Source: Pseudomonadota bacterium (lineage in GTDB: Bacteria > Pseudomonadota > Gammaproteobacteria > Burkholderiales > Burkholderiaceae_C). From it: a stretch of DNA of 34,631 bases. The notes below the pieces were generated by a model, which was not told where the DNA came from, did no database searches, and worked only from the letters and a program-made list of their open reading frames with translations. Below, piece by piece: positions 9,449 to 17,773 of the stretch (position 1 is the first letter of the stretch; every line of letters starts with the position of its first letter). Position numbers and translations under genes: made by a program. The stretch is from NCBI GenBank assembly GCA_021830925.1, contig JAKBNS010000181.1:1-34631 (forward strand), in the 5' to 3' direction.

Positions 9449-10624
9449 TCAGAAACTGTGCGAAATCCCCAGCGCCACGCCGTTGGAATTGCGCCCGACG
9501 ATGCCGTGCACGACGTCGCCGGCGGCCCCCACCGCCAGGTCGGTGCCCAGGCGCGTCGGCGTGGCGCCTTCATTGGCGATGTGCGCCGCCGACACATAGG
9601 CGATCGTGCGCTGCGACAGCTGATAGCTGTAGCCCAGCGCGTATTGCGTGGCATAGGATGCGTCCAGATGCGTGGGTCGGGGCGCCATGGAATCGGCATA
9701 GCGCCCCATCGAGGCCATCAGACTGCCGCGCCCGAGCGGGAGTCGAACCCCCACGTTGATCATGCGCTGGTCGCCGTTGGCATCGTTGGAGCTTCCCTGC
9801 TCGCCTTGCACGAACAGATCCAGCGTACCCAGGTTCAGGCTGGCGTAGGCCGCCCACAGCCGATAGGTGTCGCCCAGCGATGGCTCCGGGATCGCCCGCA
9901 CCCGCCGCCACTGCCCCCAGTCGACGCCCAGCGCGAGCGCGCCGCCGCGGTACTGCGCGGCGAACAGCAGGGCCGTCGGGTCGCGCGCATCGTCCGGGTC
10001 CTGCCAGGTACCCGAGCCACGCGTGTGGGGCGAATACTGGGCCTGCGCGCTGAATCCCCCGGCCTCGGGCGCGAACCAGGTCACGGCCTGGCTGGCGCGC
10101 CCCATGCCCACGCCCATGCGGTTGTTGCCCACCAGCGAGAGATTGCCCACCTGGCCGAGGTAGGCATTGTCGAAGGCATCGCCGTTCCCCGAGTGCAGGT
10201 TCACCAGCGTGACCTGGCGCCCCATGCGCAGCGTGCCCAGGCTGCCCGAAAGCCCGAGCCAGGACTCGCGCTGCATGAACCCCCCGCCGGAACAGTAGGG
10301 ATCGCCGCCGGAGTCGAGCTGATTCAGCCCGACCCCGCAAAAGCCCGTCTCCGCCTTGAAGTCGAGCTTCAGGCCGGGCATGAGCTGGTCACTGCCGCGC
10401 ACGCCCAGGCGCGATCCGGTGACGCCGCCGGCGCCCATGCCGGTGATGGACGTGGCCACGGGTGGCGCATCGGGGTCGGAGGAATGCTGGCGCACGCCGC
10501 TGAAGCGCGCCACGCCGACGTCGATGGAGCCGTACAACTGGAGGGAGGTGTCCTGCGCCTGGGCGCAGCCGCAGCAGGCGGCCGCGCCGGCGCCCACCTG
10601 AACAAGCCATCGTGAGAGTTTCAT
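9449..10624 (-). CDS. Gram-negative general porin (betaproteobacterial trimeric type)
   Basis: 391 residues. A signal peptide of about 24 residues (MKLSRWLVQ...CAQAQ) precedes the mature start LQLYGSIDVGVARFSG, the classic first strand of Burkholderiales porins. The body shows alternating amphipathic strands with family stretches such as SRLGVRGSDQL and LGYSYQLSQRT. The chain ends in Phe after GISHS, the outer-membrane assembly signal. Such proteins form 16-stranded trimeric diffusion channels. A strong hairpin lies 12 nt after the stop. No clear Shine-Dalgarno precedes ATG 10624. Two cysteines in the mature N-terminal part (GFCGVGLNQ and DPYCSG) may form a loop disulphide. Confidence 0.93.
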   Translation of the reverse strand: MKLSRWLVQVGAGAAACCGCAQAQDTSLQLYGSIDVGVARFSGVRQHSSDPDAPPVATSITGMGAGGVTGSRLGVRGSDQLMPGLKLDFKAETGFCGVGLNQLDSGGDPYCSGGGFMQRESWLGLSGSLGTLRMGRQVTLVNLHSGNGDAFDNAYLGQVGNLSLVGNNRMGVGMGRASQAVTWFAPEAGGFSAQAQYSPHTRGSGTWQDPDDARDPTALLFAAQYRGGALALGVDWGQWRRVRAIPEPSLGDTYRLWAAYASLNLGTLDLFVQGEQGSSNDANGDQRMINVGVRLPLGRGSLMASMGRYADSMAPRPTHLDASYATQYALGYSYQLSQRTIAYVSAAHIANEGATPTRLGTDLAVGAAGDVVHGIVGRNSNGVALGISHSF

Positions 10625-10687
10625 GGTCGGTTTCGCGTGATCGAGACCGAGGGCCTTCGTTCACGCCGCGACCGGGATCGACGGCAT

Positions 10688-10724
10688 GCTCCTCCGCGCG
10701 CCCTCGAATGCGAGGGGGAGGAGC
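10688..10724. repeat. Inverted repeat in the porin leader region
   Basis: GCTCCTCC (10688-10695) pairs with GGAGGAGC (10717-10724), and inside it CCCTCG pairs with CGAGGG around an AATG loop, leaving a 5-nt bulge. This gives 14 bp of stem. It sits 64 bp upstream of the porin ATG and 133 bp after the nitronate monooxygenase stop. It could be a 5'-leader structure of the porin mRNA or a terminator for the preceding unit; no U-run is present. The rest of the 233-bp gap shows no gene and no convincing promoter. Confidence 0.45.
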
Positions 10725-10857
10725 AGCTTGTAGGTTTGGCGACGCCCGAGCGACGCCCACGACCACGCGACCCGACGGGCTGTCAGGTCAGCGGGTCATG
10801 CTGCGTGGATACGACAGCGGGAGGCCCGGCGCGAAGCCCGGCCGGTCCGTCGGGGAT

Positions 10858-11817
10858 TCAGGCCGCGCAAAGGCGCGCGCGCGCCGCCTGGTATTCGGCC
10901 TGCAGGCGCCGCACCAGAGCGCCCGCGCCCAGCACCTCGTGCACCGCGCCGATGCCCTGCCCGCAACCCCAGATGTCCTTCCAGGCCTTGGCGCCGCCGA
11001 TGGCGGCGGCGAAGTCCATCTGGCTGGGGTCTCCCTGCGGCAGATGCTCGGGGTCGAGTCCGGCCGCCACGATGGAGCCGCGCAGGTAATTGCCCAGTAC
11101 CCCGGTGAACAGGCTGGAGTAGACGATGTCGCGCGCGCTGGAATCGACCACCATCTGCTTGTAGGCGTCCGCGGCGCGCGCCTCCTCGGTGGCGATGAAG
11201 GCGCTGCCCATGTAGGCCAGGTCCGCGCCCATGGCCTGCGCGGCGAGAATCGACTCGCCGCGTGCGATGGCGCCCGACAGCACCAGCGGCCCGTCGAACC
11301 AGGCCCGGATTTCCTGCACCAGCGCGAACGGCGACAGCGTGCCCGCATGCCCGCCGGCGCCGGCCGCCACCGCGATCAGTCCGTCGGCGCCCTTCTCGAC
11401 AGCCTTGTGGGCGAAGCGGTCGTCGATCACGTCGTGCAGCACGATGCCGCCCCAGGCATGCACCGCCTGGTTCACTTCCGGACGCGCACCCAGCGAGGTG
11501 ATCACCAGCGGCACGCGATAGCGCGCGCACAGTTCCATGTCGTGCTCGAGGCGCTCGTTGCTGCGGTGCACGATCTGATTCACCGCGAAGGGCGCCGCCG
11601 GCTGCTCGGGATGCTCGCGATCCCAGGCGGCCAGCGCCTCGGTGATCTGCGCCAGCCACTCGTCGAGCTGGGAGGCCGGCCGGGCGTTCAGCGCCGGAAA
11701 GCTGCCGACGATGCCCGCGGTGCACTGCGCGATCACCAGTTCGGGGTTGGAAATGATGAACAGCGGCGAGCCGATCACCGGCAGGCGCAGGCGGGAAAGT
11801 ACGGCGGGCAGGGACAT
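10858..11817 (-). CDS. Nitronate monooxygenase (2-nitropropane dioxygenase family)
   Basis: 319 residues, a TIM-barrel FMN enzyme that oxidises alkyl nitronates and protects against compounds such as propionate 3-nitronate. Family stretches are LPVIGSPLFIISNPELVIAQ at 12-31, AVAAGAGGHAGT (FMN phosphate region) near 150, VLSGAIARGESILAAQAMGADLAYMGSAF near 195-225, and AGQG-like WGCGQGIGAV near the C-terminus. It is last in the etfB-etfA-acyl-CoA dehydrogenase direction, separated by 87 bp of stacked hairpins. This neighbour set is common in Betaproteobacteria, where the NMO homologue may have a role in acyl-CoA metabolism, but that role is not established by the sequence. Confidence 0.9.
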   Translation of the reverse strand: MSLPAVLSRLRLPVIGSPLFIISNPELVIAQCTAGIVGSFPALNARPASQLDEWLAQITEALAAWDREHPEQPAAPFAVNQIVHRSNERLEHDMELCARYRVPLVITSLGARPEVNQAVHAWGGIVLHDVIDDRFAHKAVEKGADGLIAVAAGAGGHAGTLSPFALVQEIRAWFDGPLVLSGAIARGESILAAQAMGADLAYMGSAFIATEEARAADAYKQMVVDSSARDIVYSSLFTGVLGNYLRGSIVAAGLDPEHLPQGDPSQMDFAAAIGGAKAWKDIWGCGQGIGAVHEVLGAGALVRRLQAEYQAARARLCAA

Positions 11818-11835
11818 GGACGGTTCTCGGGGACG

Positions 11836-11905
11836 GGGCCGAAGCGGCCCGGAACGACGCCGCCCCGCGCGGGGCGGCGTCGGGCACGGCCCGCCGAAGC
11901 GGGCC
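11836..11905 (-). terminator. Three stacked hairpins between acyl-CoA dehydrogenase and nitronate monooxygenase
   Basis: Reading the minus strand: GGCCCGC-TTCG-GCGGGCC (11905-11888) starts on the first base after the TA of the stop codon; then a perfect 26-bp palindrome at 11881-11856 folds as an 11-bp stem with a GCGC loop; then GGGCCG-CTT-CGGCCC at 11850-11836. No U-run follows. UUCG loops are exceptionally stable in RNA. The group could terminate, attenuate or protect the upstream mRNA. Confidence 0.6.
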
Positions 11906-13692
11906 TAGAAAGCCTCGACGGGAAGCGCCATGACGCTGTCGGCGCCGTCGACCACGGCGTCGCGCAGCGCCGCGCAGCGCGGCAGCAGATGGGTGCAGAA
12001 GAACTCGGCCGTGGCCTGCTTGGCTCGGGCGAAGTCCCCCTCCCCGGCGGGCAGGGCATCGGCCGCCAGCCAGGCACGCCCCATCTGCCAGCCGGCGAAC
12101 AGATAACCGCACAGCATCAGGTAGGGCACGCTGCCGGCGTAGGCCCTGGCCGGCGCATCGGTGCCGTTGCGCACCAGGAACTCCACCACCTCGGCGTAAG
12201 CGCCCAGTGCATCGTCCAGGCGGGCGGCCAGCATGCGCGCGGCGTCGCCCGGATGCGCGGCCAGTTCCTGCCGGGTCGCGCGCACGCGCTCGGCGAAGCG
12301 CCCGGCCAGCGCACCTGCGTCGCGCAGGGTCTTGCGGCCGACGAGGTCGTTGGCCTGGATCGCCGTCGTGCCCTCGTAGATGGGCAGGATGCGCGCGTCG
12401 CGGTAATGCTGGGCGGCGCCGGTTTCCTCGATGAAGCCCATGCCGCCGTGCACCTGCACGCCCAGCGAGGTCACCTCGAGGCTGATCTCGGTGCTGAAGC
12501 CCTTGACCACCGGCACCAGGAACTCGTAGTCCGCCGTATGTTCGGCGCGCCGCGTCGCATCGGGCTCGCCGATGCCCAGGTCGTGCCATCCGGCGGCCAC
12601 CAGGGCCAGCGCCCGCGAACCCTCGGTAAGCGCGCGCATGGTCATGAGCATGCGGCGCACGTCGGGGTGGTGCACGATGGTCGTGGACTCGCGCGCGCCG
12701 GGCGGGCGCGATTGCACCCGCTGGCGCGCGTAGGACGCGGCCTGCTGGTACGCACGCTCGGCCAGTCCCACCCCCTGCATGCCCACGGCGTAGCGCGCGG
12801 CGTTCATCATGATGAACATGAACTCCAGGCCGCGTCCGGGCTCGCCCACCATCTCGGCGATGGCGCCGGGGCCCACGTCGCCCTTGTCGTCGCCGTACAG
12901 CAGCACCGCGGTCGGACTCGCCTTGATGCCCAGCTTGTGCTCCAGCGAGGCACACCACACGTCGTTGCGCCGGCCGTCGTCGAGCACCTTGGGGGCGATG
13001 AACAGCGAAATGCCCTTGACCCCGGCCGGCGCGTCCGGCAGGCGCGCGAGCACCAGGTGGACGATGTTGTCCGCCATGTCGTGCTCGCCGTAGGTGATGA
13101 AGATCTTCTGCCCGAACAGCCGGTAGCTTCCGTCGTCCTGCGGCACGGCACGCGTGCGCACCAGCGCGAGGTCGGATCCGGCCTGGGGCTCGGTGAGGTT
13201 CATCGTGCCGGTCCACTCGCCCGACACCAGGCGCGGCAGGTAGCGCGCCTGCTGCTCCGGCGACCCGGCGGTGAGCAGGGCCTCGATGGCCCCGTCGGTG
13301 AGCAGCGGGCACAGCGCGAAGCTCAGGTTGGCGCTGTTGAGCATTTCGTTGCAGGCGGCGCCGATCAGCTTGGGCAGGCCCTGCCCTCCGTGCTCCTGCG
13401 GGTGCTGCAGCCCCTGCCAGCCGCCCTGGGTGAAACTGGCGTAGGCCTCGCGGAAGCCCGGCGAGGTGCTCACCGCGCCGTCCTTCCAGGTCGAGGGCTG
13501 GGTGTCGCCGCCACGGTTCAGCGGCGCCACGACCTCGCGCGCGAATCGCGCGCACTCGTCGAGCACCGCCGCGGCCGTCTCGGCATCCGCGCCGGCCTCG
13601 CGGTAGGCGGGGGTGGCCGCGACCTCGTCCAGCCCGGCGAGATGGCCGAGCACGAACAGCATGTCCTTCACCGGGGCGTTGTAGTCACTCAT
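11905..13692 (-). CDS. Acyl-CoA dehydrogenase (long, DmdC/AcdA-like subgroup)
   Basis: 595 residues, the length of the subgroup with an extra N-terminal segment and an extra C-terminal helical domain (short-chain enzymes are about 380). It removes two hydrogens from acyl-CoA to form the enoyl-CoA and passes electrons to ETF. Signatures are MNLTEPQAGSDLA (FAD/substrate), KIFITYGEHDMADNIVHLV, VHGGMGFIEETGAAQHYRDARI and the YEGTTAIQANDL stretch that carries the catalytic glutamate. It lies 51 bp after etfA, so its electron acceptor is encoded in the same unit. The chain length of its substrate is not readable; related proteins include 3-methylmercaptopropionyl-CoA dehydrogenase, but that specific activity is not supported here. 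Confidence 0.93.
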   Translation of the reverse strand: MSDYNAPVKDMLFVLGHLAGLDEVAATPAYREAGADAETAAAVLDECARFAREVVAPLNRGGDTQPSTWKDGAVSTSPGFREAYASFTQGGWQGLQHPQEHGGQGLPKLIGAACNEMLNSANLSFALCPLLTDGAIEALLTAGSPEQQARYLPRLVSGEWTGTMNLTEPQAGSDLALVRTRAVPQDDGSYRLFGQKIFITYGEHDMADNIVHLVLARLPDAPAGVKGISLFIAPKVLDDGRRNDVWCASLEHKLGIKASPTAVLLYGDDKGDVGPGAIAEMVGEPGRGLEFMFIMMNAARYAVGMQGVGLAERAYQQAASYARQRVQSRPPGARESTTIVHHPDVRRMLMTMRALTEGSRALALVAAGWHDLGIGEPDATRRAEHTADYEFLVPVVKGFSTEISLEVTSLGVQVHGGMGFIEETGAAQHYRDARILPIYEGTTAIQANDLVGRKTLRDAGALAGRFAERVRATRQELAAHPGDAARMLAARLDDALGAYAEVVEFLVRNGTDAPARAYAGSVPYLMLCGYLFAGWQMGRAWLAADALPAGEGDFARAKQATAEFFCTHLLPRCAALRDAVVDGADSVMALPVEAF

Positions 13693-13743
13693 CGGGGCAT
13701 CCAGCAGGAGGATTCGGCCGGGATCGTCCGGCCCGAGGGAAAA

Positions 13744-14676
13744 TCAGAGCGCGCCCACCATCTCGGGCACGGCGGTGAACAGGTCGGCCACCAAGCCGTA
13801 GTCGGCCACGCCGAAGATGGGCGCCTCCTCGTCCTTGTTGATGGCCACGATCACCTTCGAGTCCTTCATGCCGGCCAGGTGCTGGATGGCCCCGGAAATG
13901 CCGACCGCCACGTACAGCTGCGGGGCGACGATCTTGCCGGTCTGCCCCACCTGCCAGTCGTTGGGCGCGTAGCCCGCGTCCACCGCGGCGCGGCTGGCGC
14001 CGAGAGCCGCGCCGAGCTTGTCGGCCAGCGGGGTCATCACGGCCTCGAAGTTCTCCTTCGAGCCCAGGCCGCGCCCGCCCGAGACCACGATCTTCGCGCC
14101 GCCGAGCTCCGGGCGCTCGCTCTTGGTCTGCTCGCGCCCGACCAGCCGGCTCCTGCCGCTGTCGGGCGCCGGCTCCACGCTGTCCACCGCGGCGCTGCCG
14201 CCTTCGGCCGCCACCGGGTCGAAGCCCGTGGTGCGCACCGTGATCACCTTGACCTTGTCGGCGCTCTGCACGGTGGCGATGGCGTTGCCGGCGTAGATCG
14301 GGCGGTCGAAGGTGTCGGGGGCCAACACGTGGATGATGTCGGAGATCTGCATCACGTCCAGCAGCGCCGCCACGCGCGGCATCACGTTCTTGCCCGAGGC
14401 GGTGGCCGGCGCCAGGATGTGGCTGTAGGCCGGCGCCAGCGCGACGATCTGCGCCGCCAGGTTCTCCGCCAGCGCGTCGGCAAGCTGCGGCGCGTCGGCG
14501 CACAGCACCTTGCTCACGCCGGCGATGCGCGCGGCCGCCTGCGCCGCGCCGGCGCAGCCGCTGCCGGCCACCAGCACGTGCACCTCGCCGCCGCAGGCGG
14601 CGGCCGCGGCCACCGTGTTGAGGGTCGCCGCCTTGACGGCCTGGTTGTCGTGTTCGGCAATGACGAGTGCACTCAT
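13744..14676 (-). CDS. etfA: Electron transfer flavoprotein, alpha subunit
   Basis: 310 residues, normal for EtfA. With EtfB it forms the FAD/AMP heterodimer that carries electrons from acyl-CoA dehydrogenases to ETF-quinone oxidoreductase. The C-terminal FAD domain is clear: [63 protein letters not shown] and [22 protein letters not shown]. The N-terminal domain resembles EtfB. It starts 1 nt after the etfB stop, so the subunits are made together. Confidence 0.97.
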   Translation of the reverse strand: MSALVIAEHDNQAVKAATLNTVAAAAACGGEVHVLVAGSGCAGAAQAAARIAGVSKVLCADAPQLADALAENLAAQIVALAPAYSHILAPATASGKNVMPRVAALLDVMQISDIIHVLAPDTFDRPIYAGNAIATVQSADKVKVITVRTTGFDPVAAEGGSAAVDSVEPAPDSGRSRLVGREQTKSERPELGGAKIVVSGGRGLGSKENFEAVMTPLADKLGAALGASRAAVDAGYAPNDWQVGQTGKIVAPQLYVAVGISGAIQHLAGMKDSKVIVAINKDEEAPIFGVADYGLVADLFTAVPEMVGAL

Positions 14677-14677
14677 C

Positions 14678-15427
14678 TCAGATCACCTTGGCTTCGTTCT
14701 TGAGCTTGGCCACCAGCGTGGCCACGTCGGGTACCTTCACGCCGGCACCGCGCTTCGGGGGCTCGGCCACTTTCAGGGTCTTCAGGCGCGGCGCCACGTC
14801 CACGCCCAGGTCCTCCGGGCTGAAGGTGTCCAGCGGCTTCTTCTTGGCCTTCATGATGTTGGGCAGCGTCACGTAGCGCGGCTCGTTCAGGCGCAGGTCG
14901 GTGCTGACCACCAGCGGCAGCGCCAGCTCCAGCGTCTCCAGCCCGCCGTCCACCTCGCGCGTGACCTTCGCCTTGTCGCCGTCGATCTCCACCTTCGAGG
15001 CGAAGGTCGCCTGGCCCCAGCCCAGCAGCGCCGCCAGCATCTGCGCGGTCTGGTTGCTGTCGTCGTCGATGGCCTGCTTGCCCAGGATCACCAGCCCCGG
15101 CTGCTCCTTGTCCACCAGCGCCTTGAGCAGCTTGGCCACCGCCAGCGGCTGCAACTCGGCATCCGTGCTGACCAGCACGCCGCGGTCGGCGCCGATGGCC
15201 AGCGCTGTGCGCAGCGTCTCCTGGCAGGCCGCCACGCCGGCACTGAAGGCCACGATCTCGCTGGCCGCGCCCTTTTCCTTCAGGCGCACCGCCTCCTCCA
15301 CCGCGATCTCGTCGAAGGGGTTCATGCTCATCTTCACCCCGGCGGTGTCCACACCACTGCCGTCGGACTTCACGCGGACCTTCACGTTGTAGTCCACGAC
15401 CCGCTTGACGGCGACCAGAACCTTCAT
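14678..15427 (-). CDS. etfB: Electron transfer flavoprotein, beta subunit
   Basis: 249 residues, the standard size. The N-terminus [20 protein letters not shown] and [19 protein letters not shown] are typical, and the AMP-binding and ACAD-recognition region reads [31 protein letters not shown]. The recognition loop [23 protein letters not shown] is intact, so it should dock acyl-CoA dehydrogenases. GAGGAG precedes the ATG by about 9 nt. It is first in the etfB-etfA-dehydrogenase unit, and a promoter-like stretch with a dyad lies 66-116 bp upstream. Confidence 0.97.
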   Translation of the reverse strand: MKVLVAVKRVVDYNVKVRVKSDGSGVDTAGVKMSMNPFDEIAVEEAVRLKEKGAASEIVAFSAGVAACQETLRTALAIGADRGVLVSTDAELQPLAVAKLLKALVDKEQPGLVILGKQAIDDDSNQTAQMLAALLGWGQATFASKVEIDGDKAKVTREVDGGLETLELALPLVVSTDLRLNEPRYVTLPNIMKAKKKPLDTFSPEDLGVDVAPRLKTLKVAEPPKRGAGVKVPDVATLVAKLKNEAKVI

Positions 15428-15492
15428 GCCTCAGACTCCTCAGGAGATGACGGCCACGCCCCGCCTGGAAAGGCGGCATGCGGCCAAAAATC

Positions 15493-15543
15493 GAACGACC
15501 GTTCTTTTTTTGCAGTGTATCGGCAAGCCCGACGTCGAATCAA
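15493..15543 (-). promoter_or_regulatory. Candidate etfBA promoter with operator-like dyad
   Basis: On the minus strand a -35-like TTGATT (15543-15538), an 18-nt spacer and a -10-like TACACT (15519-15514) are followed by the dyad GAACG-GT-CGTTC (15504-15493), flanked by A and T runs in an otherwise very G+C-rich region. The dyad would cover the first transcribed bases, as expected for repression by a TetR-type regulator of acyl-CoA genes. The -35 overlaps the mscS stop. The same dyad with its A/T flanks could instead act as a weak terminator for mscS. Confidence 0.4.
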
Positions 15544-16853
15544 GCCCCGAAACCGGGCTGCCCGCCGGAGGCGGGCGGCCCGGCCTGCGCGGGCCAGTGC
15601 AACACGCGCTGCGGGAACGGGATCTCGATGCCCGCGTCGCGCAGCGCGCGCCACAGGGCCAGGTTCACGCCACCGCGCACATTGAGAGTACCGTTTTCGG
15701 GATCGGCGATCCAGAAACCCACCGTGATCTCCAGTCCGTCGGCCCCGAAATTGCTCAGCACCGCCGACGGCGCGGGTTGCGCCACCACGCGCGGCACCGT
15801 GGCCGCCGCGCGCGCCAGCAGCGCCAGCACCTGCTCGACGTCGCTGTCGTAGCCGACCGAGACCACGGTGGAGAACCACACGTTGGGGTCGGTATAGGAC
15901 AGGTTCTCGATGCGACTCGAGATCAGCAACTCGTTGGGCACGATGGACTCGGTGCCGCCGGCGCTGCGCACCACGGTGTAGCGGGTCTTGATGTCCTGGA
16001 TGCGCCCCTGGAAGCTGTCCAGGCGCACGTTGTCCCCCACGCGCACGCTGCGCTCGATCAGGATCACGAAACCCGACACGTAATTGGCGGCGATGCGCTG
16101 CAGGCCCAGGCCCAGCCCGACGCCCAGCGCGCCGCCGAACACGCCCAGCACCGTGAGGTCGATGCCCACCATCTGCAAGGCGGTCAGCAGGGCCACCGTG
16201 AACACGGCGGCGCGCACCAGGCGCGACAGCACCAGGCGCAGGTTGATGTCCAGCGGCGAGGCGAGCAGGCGCGATTCGATCAGCGAGGACAGCCACAGGG
16301 CCAGCAGCAGGGTCACGGCCACCGAGACCGCCCCGCGCAACAGGGTCCACGCGGTCAGGCGCTGCGGGCCGATGTGCACCGACACCGCGTCCAGGGCCTC
16401 CTTGACCTCCGGCATCGCGCCGCTCAGATACAGCACCAGCCCGACGCCGGCGCAGATACGCACGATCCAGGTCAGCCAGCGCGCGCTGTGCGGATCGGCC
16501 AGCAGGCGATGCGCCGCGCGCCCCGCCACCCGCGCCAGCAGCCAGACCGCCAGCACCGGAAGCATCACGTTGAGGAGTTCGGCGCGCAGCAGCTCGCGCG
16601 AGGCGTGACGGATCAACTGCAGCGCCAGCAGCGCCACCAGGGGCAGGCCCACGCCATCGCGCAGCGCGGCGCCCAGCGCGCCCTTCCAGGTGGAGGCGGT
16701 GAAGCGTCGCTCCACCAGCGCCCCGGCCAGCAGGCCCAGCAGCACGCAGCCGGCCAGCACCAGCAGCTGCCGATGCAGCGGCTGGCCCCAGCCTGGATGC
16801 GCCACCGCATGCAGCACGGGCGAGCTCGCGCGCATCGGCAACACGTGGTTCAC
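15540..16853 (-). CDS. MscS-family mechanosensitive ion channel
   Basis: 437 residues. Several hydrophobic helices occupy about residues 20-230. The pore-lining helix and beta domain follow: LTVLGVFGGALGVGLGLGLQRIAANYVSGFVILIERSVRVGDNV is the MscS signature (G/A-rich TM3, then the Sm-like domain with QGRIQDIKTRYTVVRS and PNELLISSRIENLSY). The C-terminal alpha/beta domain ends the protein. It is larger than E. coli MscS (286) owing to extra N-terminal helices. It protects against hypo-osmotic shock. The start is taken as GTG at 16853 because GTGA overlaps the crotonase stop; an ATG at 16835 is possible but has no ribosome site. Confidence 0.92.
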   Translation of the reverse strand: MNHVLPMRASSPVLHAVAHPGWGQPLHRQLLVLAGCVLLGLLAGALVERRFTASTWKGALGAALRDGVGLPLVALLALQLIRHASRELLRAELLNVMLPVLAVWLLARVAGRAAHRLLADPHSARWLTWIVRICAGVGLVLYLSGAMPEVKEALDAVSVHIGPQRLTAWTLLRGAVSVAVTLLLALWLSSLIESRLLASPLDINLRLVLSRLVRAAVFTVALLTALQMVGIDLTVLGVFGGALGVGLGLGLQRIAANYVSGFVILIERSVRVGDNVRLDSFQGRIQDIKTRYTVVRSAGGTESIVPNELLISSRIENLSYTDPNVWFSTVVSVGYDSDVEQVLALLARAAATVPRVVAQPAPSAVLSNFGADGLEITVGFWIADPENGTLNVRGGVNLALWRALRDAGIEIPFPQRVLHWPAQAGPPASGGQPGFGA

Positions 16854-17671
16854 GGTGTCGTTTTCCAGGACGGCGGGCGCTTTTCCAGGAAGGCCTGCAC
16901 GCCCTCGAGGGTGTCGGGTTCGTGGAAATTGCACACCATGGTCTGCGAGGCGAGCTGGTAGGCGCCGGCCAGGCCCATTTCCATCTGGCGGTAGAACTGG
17001 GATTTGCCCAGCGCGATCGCCTGCGCCGGCTTGGCCAGGATCGAGCTGACCAGTCGCTCCAGTTCGGCTTCCAGTTGCTCGGGCGCCACCGCCCGGTTGA
17101 CCAGCCCCCACTCGGCGGCGGTGGCGGCGTCGATGAAGTCGCCGGTCAGCAGCATTTCCATGGCCCGCTTGCGGGGCACGTTGCGCCCGAGGGGCACGCT
17201 GGGGGTGGAGCAGAACAGACCGAGGTTGACCCCCGAGGTGGCGAATCGAGCCTCCAGGCTGGCCACCGCCAGGTCGGCCTGCGCCACCAGCTGGCATCCC
17301 GCGGCCGTGGCCATGCCGTGCACGCAGGCGATCACCGGCTGCGGCAGCGCCACCAGGTCCTGCATGCACTTGCCGCACAACTCGAACAGGTCGTGGATGC
17401 CCTCGCTGCCCGCCTGGGGGCGCATCTCGCGCAGATCGTGGCCCGCGCAGAAGGCCTTGCCGGCGCCGCGCAGCACGACCACGCGCGCCCGCGCGTCCTC
17501 GCGCAACGCGGCCAGCGCGTCGCGCAGGGCCTGCAGCAGTTCGCGCGACAGCGCATTGAAGGCCTGCGGGCGGTTCAGGGTCAGCGTGACCACGCCGCGC
17601 GCATCGCGATCGACCAGCAGCACGGCGGAAGCTGCCGCGGCGGGCGCGGCAAGGTCGTTGACGGCGGACAT
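16850..17671 (-). CDS. Crotonase-superfamily protein, ECHDC3-like, lacking the catalytic glutamates
   Basis: 273 residues. The crotonase fold is clear: LTLNRPQAFNALS at 30-42, the CoA/oxyanion segment GKAFCAGHDLREM at 71-83, VHGMATAAGCQLVAQADLAVAS at 117-138, and GVNLGLFCSTPSVPL at 147-161, a stretch characteristic of the ECHDC3 branch. In ordinary enoyl-CoA hydratase two glutamates add water; here the aligned positions are Q127 (GCQL instead of GCEL) and G147 (SGVNLG instead of PExxIG). So normal hydratase activity is doubtful, and another acyl-CoA reaction or a non-catalytic role is likely. It overlaps the MscS gene by 4 nt and follows the deacetylase gene by 102 bp. Confidence 0.9.
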   Translation of the reverse strand: MSAVNDLAAPAAAASAVLLVDRDARGVVTLTLNRPQAFNALSRELLQALRDALAALREDARARVVVLRGAGKAFCAGHDLREMRPQAGSEGIHDLFELCGKCMQDLVALPQPVIACVHGMATAAGCQLVAQADLAVASLEARFATSGVNLGLFCSTPSVPLGRNVPRKRAMEMLLTGDFIDAATAAEWGLVNRAVAPEQLEAELERLVSSILAKPAQAIALGKSQFYRQMEMGLAGAYQLASQTMVCNFHEPDTLEGVQAFLEKRPPSWKTTP

Positions 17672-17773
17672 CGGATTTCTCCAGTCGGGAATGGGGGGCG
17701 CCCGGCCGGGCCGGCCGCCATGACGAAGCGTAACGGAGATCGGCCGCGCGACGCGCGCCCGGGTCGTCCGGGT

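Noticed and set aside
10612-14703. A 1363-residue open frame on the plus strand
   Set aside because: It is antisense to porin start, nitronate monooxygenase, acyl-CoA dehydrogenase and etfA. Its product is His/Arg/Gln-rich without motifs, as expected of a shadow frame in very high G+C DNA.
15481-15510. A/T-flanked dyad as a strong intrinsic terminator
   Set aside because: The G:C part of the stem is only 4-5 bp with almost no loop, too weak alone. An operator reading fits its position better, though termination is not excluded.
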